This document shows, in pieces, positions 25,217 to 34,385 of a stretch of 57,296 nt of DNA; the stretch's first letter is position 1, and every line of letters begins with the position of its first letter. The stretch is from a bacterium (GTDB lineage Bacteria; Patescibacteriota; Patescibacteriia; UBA9934): the NCBI GenBank assembly GCA_027592325.1, contig JAQCKO010000007.1:1-57296 (forward strand). Direction: 5' to 3'. The notes below the pieces were generated by a model. That model was not told the DNA's origin. It ran no database searches and saw nothing but the letters and a program-made list of their open reading frames with translations. Made by a program: the position numbers and the translations under genes.

Positions 25217-26560
25217 ATGAATGAAAAACGGGTAAGACAGCTGAATACGGCTGATTATAAAGGCGGGATCATTGTGTATTGGATGGATCGTGATGAGCGG
25301 TATCGGCACAATCATGCGCTTCTGTATGCGGGAGCCCAGGCGAAGGAGCATAATGCTCCTCTGGTTGTTGTGTTTAATCTCGTTGTCGACTTTTTGAGTG
25401 GCGGTATGCGTCAATTTGATTTCAAGCGTCGCGGGCTAAGAGAGCTGCAAGATACATTTATAAAGCATGGTATCGCGTTTACGATTTTGCTTACCGATGA
25501 TTCCCCGCGTGACTTATTACATTTTTTTCAAGAGGTGCAGGCTGGCATGGTGGTGACAGATTTTTCTCCGCTTCGTATTCAGCGAACATGGAAACGGGCC
25601 GTAAAAAAAGAGCTCAAGATCCCATTTTTTGAAGTCGATGCGCATAATATTGTCCCTGTTTGGGAGGTAAGTGAGAAAAAAGAATTTGCCGCGTACACCA
25701 TTCGAAAAAAAATTCATACACAGTTGCCAGAATTTTTAGTCGATTATCCACGCATGCCAGAAGTGAAAACCATACGCGCGCCGAAAACAGATTGGGAGGC
25801 GATTCAGAACGTGAAGCTTGATGGTCCGGACATTGTAGACACGTCCTCAGGGGAAAGAGCGGCGCATAATACACTGCGAAGGTTTATTGCATCGCGCCTT
25901 GATGGCTATGCCGAGAAGCGTAACGATCCGAATGAAGAAGCGCTTTCTGGACTCTCGCCGTATTTGCATTATGGGCAAATCTCTCCGCAATATGTTGCTC
26001 TCAGCGTCCGAGGCGCAAATGCTCCTCTTAACGATCGTGAAGCCTTTTTAGAAGAGCTTATTGTTCGCCGCGAACTTGCAGACAATTTTTGCTATTACGA
26101 ACCAAAATACGATGCATTCGAGGGCTTTCATGAATGGGCGCGAAAGAGCCTCGATGAACATCGGAAAGACAAACGTGAATATGTGTATACCCGCGCACAA
26201 TTTGAAAAGGCAAAAACGCATGACAATCTTTGGAATGCGGCGCAGCGGGAAGTGGTAGATACGGGAAAAATGCATGGATACATGCGCATGTACTGGGCAA
26301 AGAAGATTTTAGAATGGACTGAGTCGCCGGAAGATGCGCTGAAAATCGCGATCTACTTAAATGACAAATACGAGCTTGATGGCCGCGACCCGAATGGATA
26401 TGTAGGGATTGCGTGGTCGATTGGCGGCGTACACGACCGTGCGTGGAATGAGCGGCCAATTTTTGGAAAAGTCCGTTATATGAATGCAAATGGCGCAAAG
26501 CGAAAATTCGATACAGAAGGGTATATTCGGCGATTTTTGGGAGAAGATAAATTTATCTAG
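25217..26560 (+). CDS. Class II CPD photolyase
   Basis: The 447-residue protein begins with an alpha/beta antenna domain (IIVYWMDRDERYRHNHALLYA). It ends with the strongly conserved class II flavin-domain run FLEELIVRRELADNFCYYE, WNAAQREVVDTGKMHGYMRM and YLNDKYELDGRDPNGYVGIA. This is class II rather than class I or cryptochrome. It would repair UV pyrimidine dimers using light. It lies beside the carotenoid genes, divergent from the UbiA gene by about 30 bp, which makes a photoprotection cluster. Confidence 0.95.
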   Translation: MNEKRVRQLNTADYKGGIIVYWMDRDERYRHNHALLYAGAQAKEHNAPLVVVFNLVVDFLSGGMRQFDFKRRGLRELQDTFIKHGIAFTILLTDDSPRDLLHFFQEVQAGMVVTDFSPLRIQRTWKRAVKKELKIPFFEVDAHNIVPVWEVSEKKEFAAYTIRKKIHTQLPEFLVDYPRMPEVKTIRAPKTDWEAIQNVKLDGPDIVDTSSGERAAHNTLRRFIASRLDGYAEKRNDPNEEALSGLSPYLHYGQISPQYVALSVRGANAPLNDREAFLEELIVRRELADNFCYYEPKYDAFEGFHEWARKSLDEHRKDKREYVYTRAQFEKAKTHDNLWNAAQREVVDTGKMHGYMRMYWAKKILEWTESPEDALKIAIYLNDKYELDGRDPNGYVGIAWSIGGVHDRAWNERPIFGKVRYMNANGAKRKFDTEGYIRRFLGEDKFI

Positions 26561-26618
26561 TTTTGGCTAAATTTTATACAAGTGAATGGTTGTATTATTG
26601 ATGCCTGTGACAGCAAGG

Positions 26619-27839
26619 CTAATTGGCTCGCGTATCGTGAAATGTCAACATTGCAAAAAAGAATATCGTCAGAATTGCGAGGTCATTTTTGAAAAACGGA
26701 ACATCTACCAGACCATGAATCAGCATGGTTAAGAGCGCCGCACCCGCCGCCAGCGTTAATGCGTCTGTCCCATTTCGTCTTAATTGTCCAAGTCCAACGC
26801 CTATGAATCCCACAAGTCCAAGAAGTCCAAGAAGCCCCAACTCTGACCAAATGTTCAACACAATAGCATGCGGGTAGGCAAAAATCTCGAATTGCGTCGC
26901 ATCATGATATGGCTCAATGGCCGCTTCAAACCCCGCAAGTCCAGCACCAAAGATTGGCTTATCCAGCAGCATCTCGATTGATTCACTCCAACCAATACGC
27001 CGTACTTCTCCGGAATAATCTTGCAAAAGTAGTTTGGTGCGAATGGCCGGCGCCATAACAGCGGCGATAATCATAACGATCGAAATAGCAAGAATGCCGA
27101 GTTTTGTTTTTATCTCGTGGTCTGCTGTGAGAAGAATAAAAATGATAGCAGCGGGAACAGCAATATAGGCCGCCTCGGTTTCAGCAAGGATAATCGCAAT
27201 GGCCATCAGAACAAATGCGGGATTCCATTTCCAAAGACGCTCGCGTAGAGCGTACACCATCCCTGCACTCAGAATCGGAGCAAGATACAGGCCGAGGGCA
27301 TTCGGAAACGGGTAGACGCTTGTGACGCGCCGCTCAATATCCCAGGGAATCGGAATGCCGACTCCTGTAAACCATTGCAAAATGGCAAAGATGGAGAGAA
27401 TCGATCCACTGAGGATCAACACCTTGAGCCCACAAATCCAATCATCTTTCTCAAATGTCGCACGCAAAATGCCAAAGAAGATCATTGGCTCAAGAATGTA
27501 CGCGCGGAAGAGGCCAAGAGCGGCAAGGGGATTTGGGGAGATAAGAATGGAGAGGAGGGAGGCGATTGAGAGAGTAGAGAGTAGAACGTAGAAAGTAGTA
27601 TGGACGTGATCGATATGATAGGCGGAAAGCCAAGCTTTGAAGCCTTGCTTTGCGAAATACACCACGAAGGTGATGAGCAAAAATACCTCAAGCAGCGTTG
27701 AAGGAAAGGGTCCGATTTCGAAGCGAAGGAGATAAATGGGAAGAAGGCCGAGGAGAACAAAAAGACTGAGCGTGAAACTGCGTAGACTCAAGACAAGAAA
27801 ACTCGCCGAAAGCAATAGGAGAAGCGCTGCGTATAGCAT
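26619..27839 (-). CDS. O-antigen ligase/polymerase-like membrane protein
   Basis: The 406-residue protein has about ten to twelve hydrophobic helices. The large loop has RIGWSESIEMLLDKPIFGAG followed by YPHAIVLNIWSELGLLGLL, the typical Wzy_C/WaaL pattern with a conserved Arg and His. The C-terminus HGLVDVPFFKNDLAILTIFF also fits. It would polymerise or transfer lipid-linked surface glycan. It is two bases from the flippase gene, upstream in transcription. Confidence 0.85.
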   Translation of the reverse strand: MLYAALLLLLSASFLVLSLRSFTLSLFVLLGLLPIYLLRFEIGPFPSTLLEVFLLITFVVYFAKQGFKAWLSAYHIDHVHTTFYVLLSTLSIASLLSILISPNPLAALGLFRAYILEPMIFFGILRATFEKDDWICGLKVLILSGSILSIFAILQWFTGVGIPIPWDIERRVTSVYPFPNALGLYLAPILSAGMVYALRERLWKWNPAFVLMAIAIILAETEAAYIAVPAAIIFILLTADHEIKTKLGILAISIVMIIAAVMAPAIRTKLLLQDYSGEVRRIGWSESIEMLLDKPIFGAGLAGFEAAIEPYHDATQFEIFAYPHAIVLNIWSELGLLGLLGLVGFIGVGLGQLRRNGTDALTLAAGAALLTMLIHGLVDVPFFKNDLAILTIFFFAMLTFHDTRAN

Positions 27840-27840
27840 A

Positions 27841-29256
27841 TTACGGCTTCAAAAGATCAATCAATTTTTTTGGATGGGGTCCGCCAAATAGCGGGAGCGC
27901 AGAAAAAAAGATGATCATACCTATGAGTACAGCAATAAGGACGTGCATTTGGGGGAGGAAAAGTAAAGCGGCCGCCATGACGAGCGTTGCACCAATGGAT
28001 TGTGCTGTCCGAGTGAGCTTCGGGCGAAAATCGCTATACGCGAGGACAAAGCTTCCGGTGATGATCGTGATGAGAAGCTCGGCAAAGACGGTCATCCACG
28101 CAGCACCGTAAATTCCGTGTACAGGGATGAGGAGCATGTAACCGATGATGGTAATAGCAGCGACAAGGGCGTAGGCGACGGTCATGATGCGCTGTTTTTG
28201 AAGGCCTACAACAGCGTGCCCAAAGAGCGCGCCGAAAAAGACAATACTCGATGCAGGGACAAGATATTTCAGCACCTCGCCTGATTCAGAAAATGCGTTG
28301 CCGGCGACAAATTCCATGAGCGGAACCCCAAGAACAATTCCACCGACAGCAATTGGAATAGCAGCAATCGCAAATAAATCGAATGTTTGCTGTAGGCGCG
28401 CTCGGAATACCTTGTGATTCTGCGCCGACCAAGCAGCAACGAGTATGGGAAGAATAAGCCCCATATAAAGTGTTGGAATGATCGTAAGAACATCGACGAT
28501 TTTATACGCAGCACCATAAATACCAATCTCTTCGGGACTCCGGTAAATTGATAAAAAGACAATGTCGCCTTTGAGGTAGATTAGATTAAAGAAAATTGAT
28601 ATCCCAATCGGCCATGTACGACCGAGGATCGTTTTCCATATCTTGAGATGAATTCTTGGTTTGAGGAGGGTGAAGCTTCGAGCGGAAAGAACGGTAATCA
28701 ATAACTGAATAGCGTTTCCAGTAACAAGGATCCAGATAAACGTCAGAATATCGGCGCCCAAAACAGCGAATACTGCGGTGAGGCCAAAAATGGTTGCGCG
28801 ACTCAAAAATTCCGCGAGAACGATATAGCCCATCTTTAAACGCTTTTGAAAGAGGCCGGTAAATAATTGCGATGTTGAACCAAACAGATACGCCATTGAC
28901 CCAACGGCAATTCCAAGATGCTCTATGGCCGAATAGGGAAACAAGATGGCAATAACCGGTGCTGCGCCTAAAAAGAGCATACCGCTCACGAGGCGAAGGC
29001 TGATCAAATTACCCAGGATTGTATGCTCATCAGCGCCATCTTCAGAAATCATTTGTGTTGTCGTGAGCGTGAGCCCAAAATCTACGAGCGTTGCGAAGAT
29101 AGAAAGGAAGGTAATAACAAGGGTAAACGATCCATATCCCTCTGTACCAAGCGCGCGCGCCAAAACAGCGACGGTCAACAGACCGAAAAGGGTGATGAAG
29201 CCTTTGCCGAGTACTTGTAAGGCGGCATTCTTCGCAATTTTACGCTCAATATCCAT
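27841..29256 (-). CDS. Polysaccharide flippase (Wzx/MOP family)
   Basis: The 471-residue membrane protein with about 14 segments begins AALQVLGKGFITLFGLLTVAVLARALGTEGYGSFTLV, the typical N-terminus of Wzx-like flippases, where Gly-Thr-Glu-Gly-Tyr-Gly follows the first helix. It would flip the lipid-linked glycan used by the polymerase encoded right after it. The start faces the SpoIID/LytB gene. Confidence 0.88.
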   Translation of the reverse strand: MDIERKIAKNAALQVLGKGFITLFGLLTVAVLARALGTEGYGSFTLVITFLSIFATLVDFGLTLTTTQMISEDGADEHTILGNLISLRLVSGMLFLGAAPVIAILFPYSAIEHLGIAVGSMAYLFGSTSQLFTGLFQKRLKMGYIVLAEFLSRATIFGLTAVFAVLGADILTFIWILVTGNAIQLLITVLSARSFTLLKPRIHLKIWKTILGRTWPIGISIFFNLIYLKGDIVFLSIYRSPEEIGIYGAAYKIVDVLTIIPTLYMGLILPILVAAWSAQNHKVFRARLQQTFDLFAIAAIPIAVGGIVLGVPLMEFVAGNAFSESGEVLKYLVPASSIVFFGALFGHAVVGLQKQRIMTVAYALVAAITIIGYMLLIPVHGIYGAAWMTVFAELLITIITGSFVLAYSDFRPKLTRTAQSIGATLVMAAALLFLPQMHVLIAVLIGMIIFFSALPLFGGPHPKKLIDLLKP

Positions 29257-29288
29257 GCGCCTTAGTCTATCGGACTTCTACATTATGG

Positions 29289-29294
29289 TAAAAT
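29289..29294 (+). promoter_or_regulatory. -10 element of the SpoIID/LytB gene, leaderless type
   Basis: TAAAAT ends 8 bases before the ATG at 29303. An ATG at 29285 also lies in frame but would sit before the box. Confidence 0.5.
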
Positions 29295-29302
29295 CGAACT
29301 AT

Positions 29303-31150
29303 ATGAGGCTTCCCCAGTATTCTGTTTTTGTGCAGATGTTTATACTTACTTTTCTTACTGTCTTGGGCGTGTTTTTTATTGGGCTAGGCAGTGCCGAGGC
29401 GCGCGTGCATGATGCGAGGCTGGTATCTGGAGATACGACGATCACTATGACGCCGGGTGAGCGACGGGAAGTTATGCTTACCTTCGAAAATACGGGCGAC
29501 TATATTTGGCAAAATGATGGATTCGGCCACATTTCTTTGTATACTCACGGACCAAAATATCGAAACAGCAGCTTCGATCCTGGGAAGTGGCTTTCTCCCT
29601 CCCAGGTCGCGCGTATTCGTGAGGCTGCGGTAACACCAGGAGAGGTTGCGACCCTTCGTTTTGAGCTACATGCGCCGGAAAACGAGGGAGAATACCGTGA
29701 AGTATTCATGCTTGCTTCAGAGGATATTGCTTGGCTTGAGGGTGGATATGTGGAGCTTGAGATAACGGTTCAATCCGGAGCGGAGATGAATGTCAATGAA
29801 GAAGCATTAGAGAGGGCTCCCATTCAGGAAGTATCAGCTGTTTCGTCCTTGTCTGCCGAGATGACAATAGCCCCATCCACGATTCGCGCTCGCGCGATAA
29901 AGCCGATACTGCAAACGGTCCAGTTTAAAAATACAGGCACTGAACCTTGGTTTACCTACGAAATTCATGCGCCGGAATTTATTCAGCAAGCGGCAGAAGG
30001 GTCAGACTTTACGCATCCGGCTTGGCAAGGCGCGCAAGTTGCTGTGGTTGAAGGAGCACCTGTTGGCCCAGGTGAACTTGCGACCATCACCTTTCCTGTG
30101 ATGGCACCTGAGGTGAATGGAGATCATGAAGCACACTTTACGCTATATGCGAATGGGCAGATGATTGATGAGAGTGCATTTGTGTTTCCGATCACCGTGA
30201 CGGATGGAAAAAGTTCGCCAACTTCTAGGTTGCCACGCTTTAATGAGGAAACCGAGGTCACCTATTTGACTGAAGAACCTATGATACGCGTAGGAATTCT
30301 GATTGTTGATGAAGAAACTGACGACGAGGTGGTGATTACATCTGATACAAGTGATTTTACGCTCACGAATCTCGCTGGCGAGTCACTTCTCAGTTTAAGC
30401 CGCGGAGAAAAAGTGACTGCGTGGTATGCGGGCGGTGTGTACTACTACTCTTTTGAAGGAGAGGTGAAATCGACGCCGGACGGACTGCGTTTTGTTCCAG
30501 AACAAGATCACGCCGTCATGACCATTACAAACTTTGACTGGCGCGAAACGCGTGGGGCGGCACAGGCATTTAATCAATATCGCGGGATATTAGAGCTTCG
30601 GTACAATACGTATAAGGACCGCATTTGGCTCATTAATGAGCTTGGCATGGAATGGTATTTGCGTGGACTAGCAGAGGCATCAAATACATCGCCAGGTGAA
30701 TTTCAAAAAGCGCTGGCAACCGCGGCACGAAGTTTTGCCTACTATCACCTAACGCATGGTTCACCGCGGAATCGAGAGTTCTTAAACCTTGTTTCAACCT
30801 CGCACGATCAGGTATACAAAGGATATGATCAGGAAAAATGGGGGGCAAATTGGGTAAAGGCGGTAGAGGTGTCGCGAGGGCAAATAGTGACGTATGAAGA
30901 ACAAGTTGCGCTGACACCGTATTTTTCACAATCAGATGGATCAACCCGTGACTGGTTCGATGTTTGGTGGGGAGATCGTGCCTACGCGCGCGCCGTTCCT
31001 GTGCCATGCGACGCTGGTAAAGCGCTTCTTGGTCATGGCGTCGGAATGTCTGCGCGAGGCGCGATGTGCATGGCGGAAGAGGGAATGAAATGGGATGAAC
31101 TCTTAACGTATTTTTACACGGGCATCGACATCATCCGTTTTTGGAAGTAG
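29303..31150 (+). CDS. Secreted SpoIID/LytB-domain protein with Ig-like domains
   Basis: Start at 29303; the track start at 28946 runs antisense to the flippase. The 615 residues begin with a signal peptide or anchor (VQMFILTFLTVLGVFFIGLGSAEA). Two Ig-like domains of about 105 residues follow, each with Phe-x-Asn-Thr-Gly...Trp (FENTGDYIWQ, FKNTGTEPWF). The C-terminal SpoIID/LytB domain has FNQYRGILELRYN, INELGMEWYLRGLAE, ALATAARSFAYYH and LLGHGVGMSARGA. SpoIID is a peptidoglycan glycan-strand lytic enzyme, and LytB relatives bind or modify cell walls. A wall-remodelling role at the surface is likely. Confidence 0.85.
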   Translation: MRLPQYSVFVQMFILTFLTVLGVFFIGLGSAEARVHDARLVSGDTTITMTPGERREVMLTFENTGDYIWQNDGFGHISLYTHGPKYRNSSFDPGKWLSPSQVARIREAAVTPGEVATLRFELHAPENEGEYREVFMLASEDIAWLEGGYVELEITVQSGAEMNVNEEALERAPIQEVSAVSSLSAEMTIAPSTIRARAIKPILQTVQFKNTGTEPWFTYEIHAPEFIQQAAEGSDFTHPAWQGAQVAVVEGAPVGPGELATITFPVMAPEVNGDHEAHFTLYANGQMIDESAFVFPITVTDGKSSPTSRLPRFNEETEVTYLTEEPMIRVGILIVDEETDDEVVITSDTSDFTLTNLAGESLLSLSRGEKVTAWYAGGVYYYSFEGEVKSTPDGLRFVPEQDHAVMTITNFDWRETRGAAQAFNQYRGILELRYNTYKDRIWLINELGMEWYLRGLAEASNTSPGEFQKALATAARSFAYYHLTHGSPRNREFLNLVSTSHDQVYKGYDQEKWGANWVKAVEVSRGQIVTYEEQVALTPYFSQSDGSTRDWFDVWWGDRAYARAVPVPCDAGKALLGHGVGMSARGAMCMAEEGMKWDELLTYFYTGIDIIRFWK

Positions 31151-31565
31151 GAGCACTCAAATTTCTACAACTGCATCTACTGCAATTTGAACACCCCTTG
31201 CAGTGCAATGATTTTCGATTTTCATCATTAAACTAAGGTAGTTTGAGCAGTCCCATCGTTCATTATTCCTGCGAAATGATGGCCGCCAAGGTGGAGTCCG
31301 GTTCAGCTACGCCTGAGAATCTATCGGGTCGAAATTTAGAATACGCTGGACCCCTGGTCAGAGCCAGTGGTGACGAATTGATCCTTTACTGCGCTCAGGA
31401 ATTTACAAATTCCCGCTTGCACGTCTCCGCCAGGAACGAATGTGAGAGATCTATACGAGTCGAGCGATTGCCACGTCGTCGCAAGCGCCCCTCCTCACAA
31501 TGACAAACATGATGAATTCCTGCCTTCGCAGAAATGACGAACAAACCTCAAACCTGTAACCTGTT
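31151..31565. repeat. Intergenic repeat mosaic
   Basis: No convincing gene is seen; the 86-codon ORF at 31243 is made of repeat modules. The gap holds CTGGTCAGAGCCAGTGGTGAC, a diverged CAGGAATTTACAAATTCCCG/GAATGTGAGAGATCTATACGAG module, GAATTCCTGCCTTCGCAGAAATGACG and CCTCAAACCTGTAACCTG, each with copies in other gaps. Confidence 0.65.
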
Positions 31566-32138
31566 CTACGCCCCCTCCCAGCCTCCTTTGAATGGTTCTA
31601 ATTCTCCATGACGCACTTTCGCTGCATGGGTGAGGCGGAGAATGTCCTCTTTCACATGTTCCGGATTATCGATTTGTTTAAAATTGAAACGCTCGCGTGT
31701 TGCGGCAGTTTGTATGTATACATTTCCGTAACTAAGGAGCGTTGCGAGCACACCTGTCGTTTCAGCAGTAATGTCTTGAATTTCAGGAAGATTCAATTCA
31801 GAAACAACACGGGTGAAAAGTCCTATTTGTTCAATATTGATAATCCGTTCGGTGGTGACAATCCATGTATCAAGATAGTAATCGGTGAATTGTGTCATGG
31901 TGACGATCATAATCATCATGACGTAACACGCCATGAGTACTGATACGAGCGGGCCAATAAGTACGGTGTTGAAGATAGAAAGATCAGCAACGGAAAGAAA
32001 TACGAGAATAATCACCGGTATGAGCATGAGGGCAGCGAAATAGAGTCCAATCATCACAATGGCAATCCAATGCCTCCGTAAAAAAACTTCCGCTGTTTCT
32101 CCTCGCTGATGATTAGGGAGCTTATTTAAATGGATCAT
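31566..32138 (-). CDS. PH-domain membrane protein (bPH2/YdbS-like)
   Basis: The 190-residue protein has two long hydrophobic helices (WIAIVMIGLYFAALMLIPVIILVFL and VLIGPLVSVLMACYVMMIMIVTM). A bacterial PH-like domain follows, with DTWIVTTERIINIEQIGLFTRVVSELNLPEIQDI, the typical start of the YdbS/YdbT family. C-terminal HVKEDILRL fits. It is known only as a membrane family of unclear function. It overlaps the small gene upstream by 4 bases. Confidence 0.8.
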   Translation of the reverse strand: MIHLNKLPNHQRGETAEVFLRRHWIAIVMIGLYFAALMLIPVIILVFLSVADLSIFNTVLIGPLVSVLMACYVMMIMIVTMTQFTDYYLDTWIVTTERIINIEQIGLFTRVVSELNLPEIQDITAETTGVLATLLSYGNVYIQTAATRERFNFKQIDNPEHVKEDILRLTHAAKVRHGELEPFKGGWEGA

Positions 32139-32401
32139 AGATCTTTCAGATTATGAATGTCACCCGTGAACTCAAAACTCCCGAGGTCAATTGTGCGAGA
32201 CCAGTCATAGCGAAACAGCAGTGCCCCAGAAATGAGCACTGTAACAAAAAATCCTACCAAATATGCTCCAATGATAGCGGTTGTTTTTGTGCTTTGCAGA
32301 CCGTATCGCGAAATATGAAATATGTTGACGATAAAAAATACAAAACTAACAAAAAACATGATACCGAATGGAATGAGAAGGATGGAAAGTGGGACCTGCA
32401 T
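32135..32401 (-). CDS. Small two-helix membrane protein
   Basis: The 88-residue protein has hydrophobic segments at about 4-27 and 41-63 and a short polar tail. Its end overlaps the PH-domain gene (ATGA type), so the two are probably translated together. No family is recognised. RuvB lies 12 bases upstream on the same strand. Confidence 0.7.
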   Translation of the reverse strand: MQVPLSILLIPFGIMFFVSFVFFIVNIFHISRYGLQSTKTTAIIGAYLVGFFVTVLISGALLFRYDWSRTIDLGSFEFTGDIHNLKDL

Positions 32402-32413
32402 GCAGGTAGTTTA

Positions 32414-33424
32414 TCACGGAGCAAGATGCTTCTCCGCGGCTTCTGTGATCATACGTCCGCGCGGTGTGCGTTTTAAAAAGCCAATTTGAAGCAAAAACGG
32501 TTCATAAATATCTACAAGCGTTGAAGTTTCTTCACGCGTTGCCGCGGCAAGCGTTGAAAGACCGACCGGTCCACCCAAGAATGTGGTTTGAATAGTGGTG
32601 AGAATATGCCGATCGGTAGCATCGAGGCCAAGCGGATCAACGGCGAGATGATCGAGCGCCTCATTTGCAATTAGCGGATTCAGTGTACCGTCATGGCGGA
32701 CCTCGGCATAATCACGGACGCGTTTTAAAAGACGGTTTGCAATACGCGGAGTGCGCCGCGCACGCTTTGCAATAGTTTCACAGGTCGGTTGGTCGGCTGG
32801 AAGGGAGAGAATGTGACTGCTACGCGCAATGATATCAGTCATTTCTTCGTCGCTATAAAATTGTAGGCGGTGTACAAAGCCAAAACGGTCACGCAACGGG
32901 GCAGAGAGAAGTGACAGACGTGTGGTTGCGCCAATCACGGTGAAGCGCTCCAGATTAAGTCGCATGGTTCGCGCCGATGGACCTTTTCCGACCACTAAAT
33001 CGAGCGCGTAATCTTCCATGGCAGGGTAGAGTACTTCTTCAATCGATTTGCTGAGGCGGTGAATTTCATCAATGAAAAGAATATCTCCACGTTGTAAATT
33101 CGAGAGTATTGCAGCGAGGTCGCCAACGCGCTCAAGCGCAGGGCCGCTGGTGATCTTAATTTGCGAAGCAAGTTCGTTCGCAATAATGCTGGCAAGTGTC
33201 GTTTTGCCAAGGCCAGGATTGCCGTGTAAAAGAACATGTTCAATAGGCTCTTCACGCTTTTTCGCCGCCTCGAGAAAAATGTGCAAATTTCGTTTTAAAT
33301 CCGTTTGGCCGATGAAATCGTCTAATCGTTGCGGCCGAAGACTGACATCAAGATGCTCATCTTCACTTTTTTGCTCGCCATCTATAACCCGCTCTTCATT
33401 TGCTTGTACATCTGACTCGATCAT
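32414..33424 (-). CDS. ruvB: Holliday junction branch migration ATPase RuvB
   Basis: Start at 33424 ([14 protein letters not shown]); the track ORF from 33553 would run antisense to tRNA-Leu. The 336 residues have Walker [14 protein letters not shown], Walker [11 protein letters not shown], sensor [20 protein letters not shown] and sensor [16 protein letters not shown], ending with the winged helix [18 protein letters not shown]. The N-terminal [13 protein letters not shown] is the classic RuvB opening. It drives branch migration with RuvA during recombination. ruvA and ruvC are not in the window. Confidence 0.96.
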   Translation of the reverse strand: MIESDVQANEERVIDGEQKSEDEHLDVSLRPQRLDDFIGQTDLKRNLHIFLEAAKKREEPIEHVLLHGNPGLGKTTLASIIANELASQIKITSGPALERVGDLAAILSNLQRGDILFIDEIHRLSKSIEEVLYPAMEDYALDLVVGKGPSARTMRLNLERFTVIGATTRLSLLSAPLRDRFGFVHRLQFYSDEEMTDIIARSSHILSLPADQPTCETIAKRARRTPRIANRLLKRVRDYAEVRHDGTLNPLIANEALDHLAVDPLGLDATDRHILTTIQTTFLGGPVGLSTLAAATREETSTLVDIYEPFLLQIGFLKRTPRGRMITEAAEKHLAP

Positions 33425-33484
33425 ATACGCGCATTGTACAGGAGTGATGAGCGGTTCGTGAATAGCGGCTCGTAATGCGAGACC

Positions 33485-33513
33485 TTGAAAAAACGGTGAA
33501 AAATAGATACAGT
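33485..33513 (+). promoter_or_regulatory. Promoter of tRNA-Leu(UAA) and the HAD gene
   Basis: TTGAAA, 17 bases, TACAGT, with the tRNA 15 bases after the -10. The HAD gene starts 5 bases after the tRNA CCA and has no promoter of its own. Confidence 0.7.
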
Positions 33514-33528
33514 CAGCATAGATTTTCT

Positions 33529-33614
33529 GCCGCGGTGATGGAATGGTAGACATAGGGGACTTAAAATCCCCGGGCCGAAAGGCCGTGCGGGTTCAATTCC
33601 CGCCCGCGGTACCA
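33529..33614 (+). tRNA. tRNA-Leu (UAA)
   Basis: The acceptor GCCGCGG pairs with CCGCGGT, the anticodon loop in GGGGACTTAAAATCCCC has TAA, the long variable arm is GGGCCGAAAGGCC, the T-arm is GGGTTCAATTCCC, and CCA is encoded. The long variable arm confirms class II. Confidence 0.95.
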
Positions 33615-33619
33615 ACTAT

Positions 33620-34231
33620 ATGAAAAATATCCTTTTGTTTGATTTTGACGGCGTGATTGCGAATTCTTTTTCGCTTGCGCTCTATGCATTTCAGCAGCTC
33701 GTACCAGGTGCAACAGCGGAAATGTACAGGGAATTGTATAGTGGTAATATCAATCAAATGGTGAAAGAGCGAAACCTTGGTATAACGTCGAAGCAATTTA
33801 CGGACGTTTACAATCCTCTCGTTCTTAAAGAATTACAGCCGTTTGATGGAATGGTTGAACTTGTTGATGAGCTGCGAAACGATTTTTCGATGGTGATCAT
33901 CACCTCATCAGACTCGCATACGGTGAAAGATTTTTTGAAGAAAAACGCGATATCGCATGCCTTTTTAGACGTCATGGGTACGGATGTTGATCCGAGCAAG
34001 GAGCGAAAGATTGATTTAGCAAGTAAGTGGTTCGAATTTCATCCGAAAGAGAGCTTGTTTATTACCGATACGCTCGGTGATATGCATGAAGCAGAAAAAA
34101 AATCGGTACCTTCTATTGGCGTCACGTGGGGATTTCAAGCGCGCGAGACGCTTATACATGGATCAGCAAAGGCGCTTGTTGATACTCCGGAAGAACTACA
34201 CGTTGAAATTAACAAGCATTTTGTCAAATAA
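33620..34231 (+). CDS. HAD-family phosphatase (phosphoglycolate-phosphatase-like)
   Basis: The 203-residue protein has motif I LLFDFDGVIANS, motif II VIITSSDS, a motif III Lys around DPSKERKIDL and motif IV FITDTLGDMHEA. The small helical cap between motifs I and II fits the PGP-like subfamily. The substrate is unknown. It begins 5 bases after tRNA-Leu and is probably cotranscribed with it, then released by processing. Confidence 0.88.
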   Translation: MKNILLFDFDGVIANSFSLALYAFQQLVPGATAEMYRELYSGNINQMVKERNLGITSKQFTDVYNPLVLKELQPFDGMVELVDELRNDFSMVIITSSDSHTVKDFLKKNAISHAFLDVMGTDVDPSKERKIDLASKWFEFHPKESLFITDTLGDMHEAEKKSVPSIGVTWGFQARETLIHGSAKALVDTPEELHVEINKHFVK

Positions 34232-34234
34232 AAT

Positions 34235-34255
34235 ACCCCGGAAGGGGGTTTTTTC
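34235..34255 (+). terminator. Intrinsic terminator after the HAD gene
   Basis: TACCCC-GGAA-GGGG is followed by TTTTTTC directly after the stop codon. Confidence 0.75.
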
Positions 34256-34272
34256 TTGAGTCGTTTGAGGTC

Positions 34273-34347
34273 TGGAGCGGCAGAGCGGGATCGAACCGCC
34301 GACCTCTTCCTTGGCAAGGAAGCGCTCTACCACTGAGCCACTGCCGC
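34273..34347 (-). tRNA. tRNA-Gly (GCC)
   Basis: The minus strand reads GCGGCAG...CTGCCGC with anticodon GCC in TTCCTTGCCAAGGAA, D-arm GGCTCAGTGGTAGAGC, T-arm GGTTCGATCCC and an encoded CCA. Confidence 0.95.
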
Positions 34348-34356
34348 ATGTTGAAG

Positions 34357-34385
34357 AGGGTACAAAAATTGTATGCAGTCGTCAA
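34357..34385 (-). promoter_or_regulatory. Promoter of tRNA-Gly
   Basis: On the minus strand TTGACG, 17 bases, TACCCT, 9 bases before the tRNA. The -35 overlaps the stop codon of the upstream gene. Confidence 0.7.

Noticed and set aside
28946-29302. N-terminal extension of the SpoIID/LytB ORF
   Set aside because: It runs antisense to the flippase start and precedes the -10 box. The signal peptide begins at 29303.
31243-31503. 86-codon ORF in the 31.2 kb gap
   Set aside because: It is composed of repeat modules shared with other gaps and has no ribosome site or promoter.
33425-33553. N-terminal extension of RuvB
   Set aside because: It would lie antisense to tRNA-Leu and adds residues absent from the usual RuvB start.
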